Part shown: piece after piece, positions 38,554-39,203 of the stretch | Numbering within the stretch: position 1 is the first letter of the stretch | How the letters are laid out: each line of letters starts with the position of its first letter | Origin: a virus | IMG/VR virus record: IMGVR_UViG_3300017917_003651 | Span: 1-39,203 of that record | Strand: one strand, 5' to 3' | Length of the DNA stretch: 39,203 bases | Made by a program: the position numbers and the translations under genes | The notes under the pieces: generated by a model | What the model saw: the letters and a program-made list of their open reading frames with translations, nothing else | Told to the model about the DNA's origin: nothing | Database searches by the model: none

Positions 38554-39203
38554 TGAATAAATTAGATAAACAATATCAGGACTTGCTTCAAACTATATTA
38601 GATTATGGTGTTGAAAAAAGTGATAGAACTGGTACTGGTACTAAATCAATATTCGGTTATACTATTAGACATAAAATGTCAGATGGATTTCCTTTGCTTA
38701 CAACCAAGAAAATGGCTTGGAAGACAATGGTGACTGAGTTGCTATGGTTCTTAAGAGGTGATACAAATATTAAGTATTTAGTTGATAACGATTGTCATAT
38801 TTGGGATGGTGACGCTTATAAGAATTACATGAATAAATGGGCGGAGAAACTACCAAGAATAGGTCCATGTACGCAAGAAGAATTCATCAACAAAATTAAA
38901 ACCGATGATGAGTTTGCAAAAGAATGGGGTGAATTAGGACCAATTTATGGTAAGCAATGGAGAAAGTGGAACAATCCTGTAATATTAGAAGATGGAAGTG
39001 GTGAAGGATGGTATGAAGAACCCATAGATCAAATTCAAAACCTAATCAATGACCTTAAAACAAACCCTGATTCAAGACGATTAATGGTTAATGCTTGGAA
39101 TGTTGGTGAATTAGATGAAATGGTACTTCCACCTTGTCACCACAGTTGGCAAATGTATACAAGAGAGTTGAGTTTGGATGAGAGAAATGAATTATTAAAT
39201 AAA
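38553..39203 (+). CDS. thyA: Thymidylate synthase (3' end beyond window)
   Basis: Makes dTMP from dUMP using methylenetetrahydrofolate. The first 217 residues are present. Seen are [24 protein letters not shown], the [12 protein letters not shown] block, [11 protein letters not shown], the second-subunit arginines [12 protein letters not shown], and the catalytic Cys195 in LPPCHHSWQ. The frame is open to the window edge. An insert of roughly 30 residues between LPRIG and the GPIYG block follows the usual small-domain length variation. With dUTPase, HPRT and FolE it forms a nucleotide-synthesis set. Confidence 0.96.
   Translation, partial: MNKLDKQYQDLLQTILDYGVEKSDRTGTGTKSIFGYTIRHKMSDGFPLLTTKKMAWKTMVTELLWFLRGDTNIKYLVDNDCHIWDGDAYKNYMNKWAEKLPRIGPCTQEEFINKIKTDDEFAKEWGELGPIYGKQWRKWNNPVILEDGSGEGWYEEPIDQIQNLINDLKTNPDSRRLMVNAWNVGELDEMVLPPCHHSWQMYTRELSLDERNELLNK

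Noticed and set aside
1-39203. CRISPR array or insertion sequence
   Set aside because: No spaced direct repeats, transposase or terminal inverted repeats were seen.

Overview
The window looks like part of an AT-rich (about 30% GC by eye) tailed-phage genome, seen from the middle. Every supported gene is on the + strand, and genes are packed with ATGA or TAATG overlaps. The replication genes are of the T4 type: a family B DNA polymerase, a gp45-like sliding clamp, and gp44- and gp62-like clamp-loader subunits. No structural or packaging gene is visible, so the assignment rests on the replisome, dNTP metabolism and gene density. Promoters of the form (T/C)TTGGNN-N17-TATATT resemble the TTTG / TAnnTTTG pattern known for Bacteroidota. 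Most start codons lack a Shine-Dalgarno sequence and follow an A-rich stretch. A Bacteroidota host is therefore a reasonable inference, not a demonstration.

Layout. 1-913: the tail of an unknown gene, an HNH endonuclease, and an unusually long tRNA-like gene with its own promoter. 913-3620: small metabolic genes (thioesterase, thioredoxin-like protein, HPRT-type phosphoribosyltransferase, GTP cyclohydrolase I, dUTPase). 3642-12803: the replication block, starting at a fused terminator/promoter, with an adjacent groES-groEL pair inside it and ending with a MazG-like protein and a RecB/Cas4-like nuclease carrying Fe-S cysteines. 12845-28660: a roughly 16-kb carbohydrate region with a ribbon-helix-helix protein, several glycosyltransferases, an FkbM methyltransferase, a 2OG-Fe(II) oxygenase, a GT10-type fucosyltransferase, and a nucleotide-sugar pathway. 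The pathway genes are RmlC-like, a split TPP enzyme, a ColD/DdhC-like 3-dehydratase with His in place of the PLP lysine, four SDR proteins including a Gmd-like 4,6-dehydratase, and a HldE-like kinase. 28666-32163: small regulators and a membrane-anchored lytic transglycosylase, followed by a run of four tiny basic or acidic proteins. 32199-38553: small, mostly unrecognised genes, many with their own promoter, plus an SGNH hydrolase of different base composition. 38553-39203: thymidylate synthase, cut by the window end.

How the parts fit. HPRT, FolE, dUTPase, MazG-like protein and ThyA supply and clean nucleotide pools for the polymerase, clamp and loader. The phage-encoded GroES/GroEL could fold phage proteins. 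The sugar region could make an activated 3,6-dideoxy, possibly branched, sugar (Gmd, then a ColD-like dehydratase, then a TPP enzyme and/or SDR reductases) and attach it, with fucose-like and methyl groups, to a virion or host-surface glycan. The most interesting signals are this pathway, the uniform promoter set, three places where a terminator hairpin carries the next promoter's -35, predicted leaderless transcripts, and a conserved ATAA(A/G)GTTATG start context.
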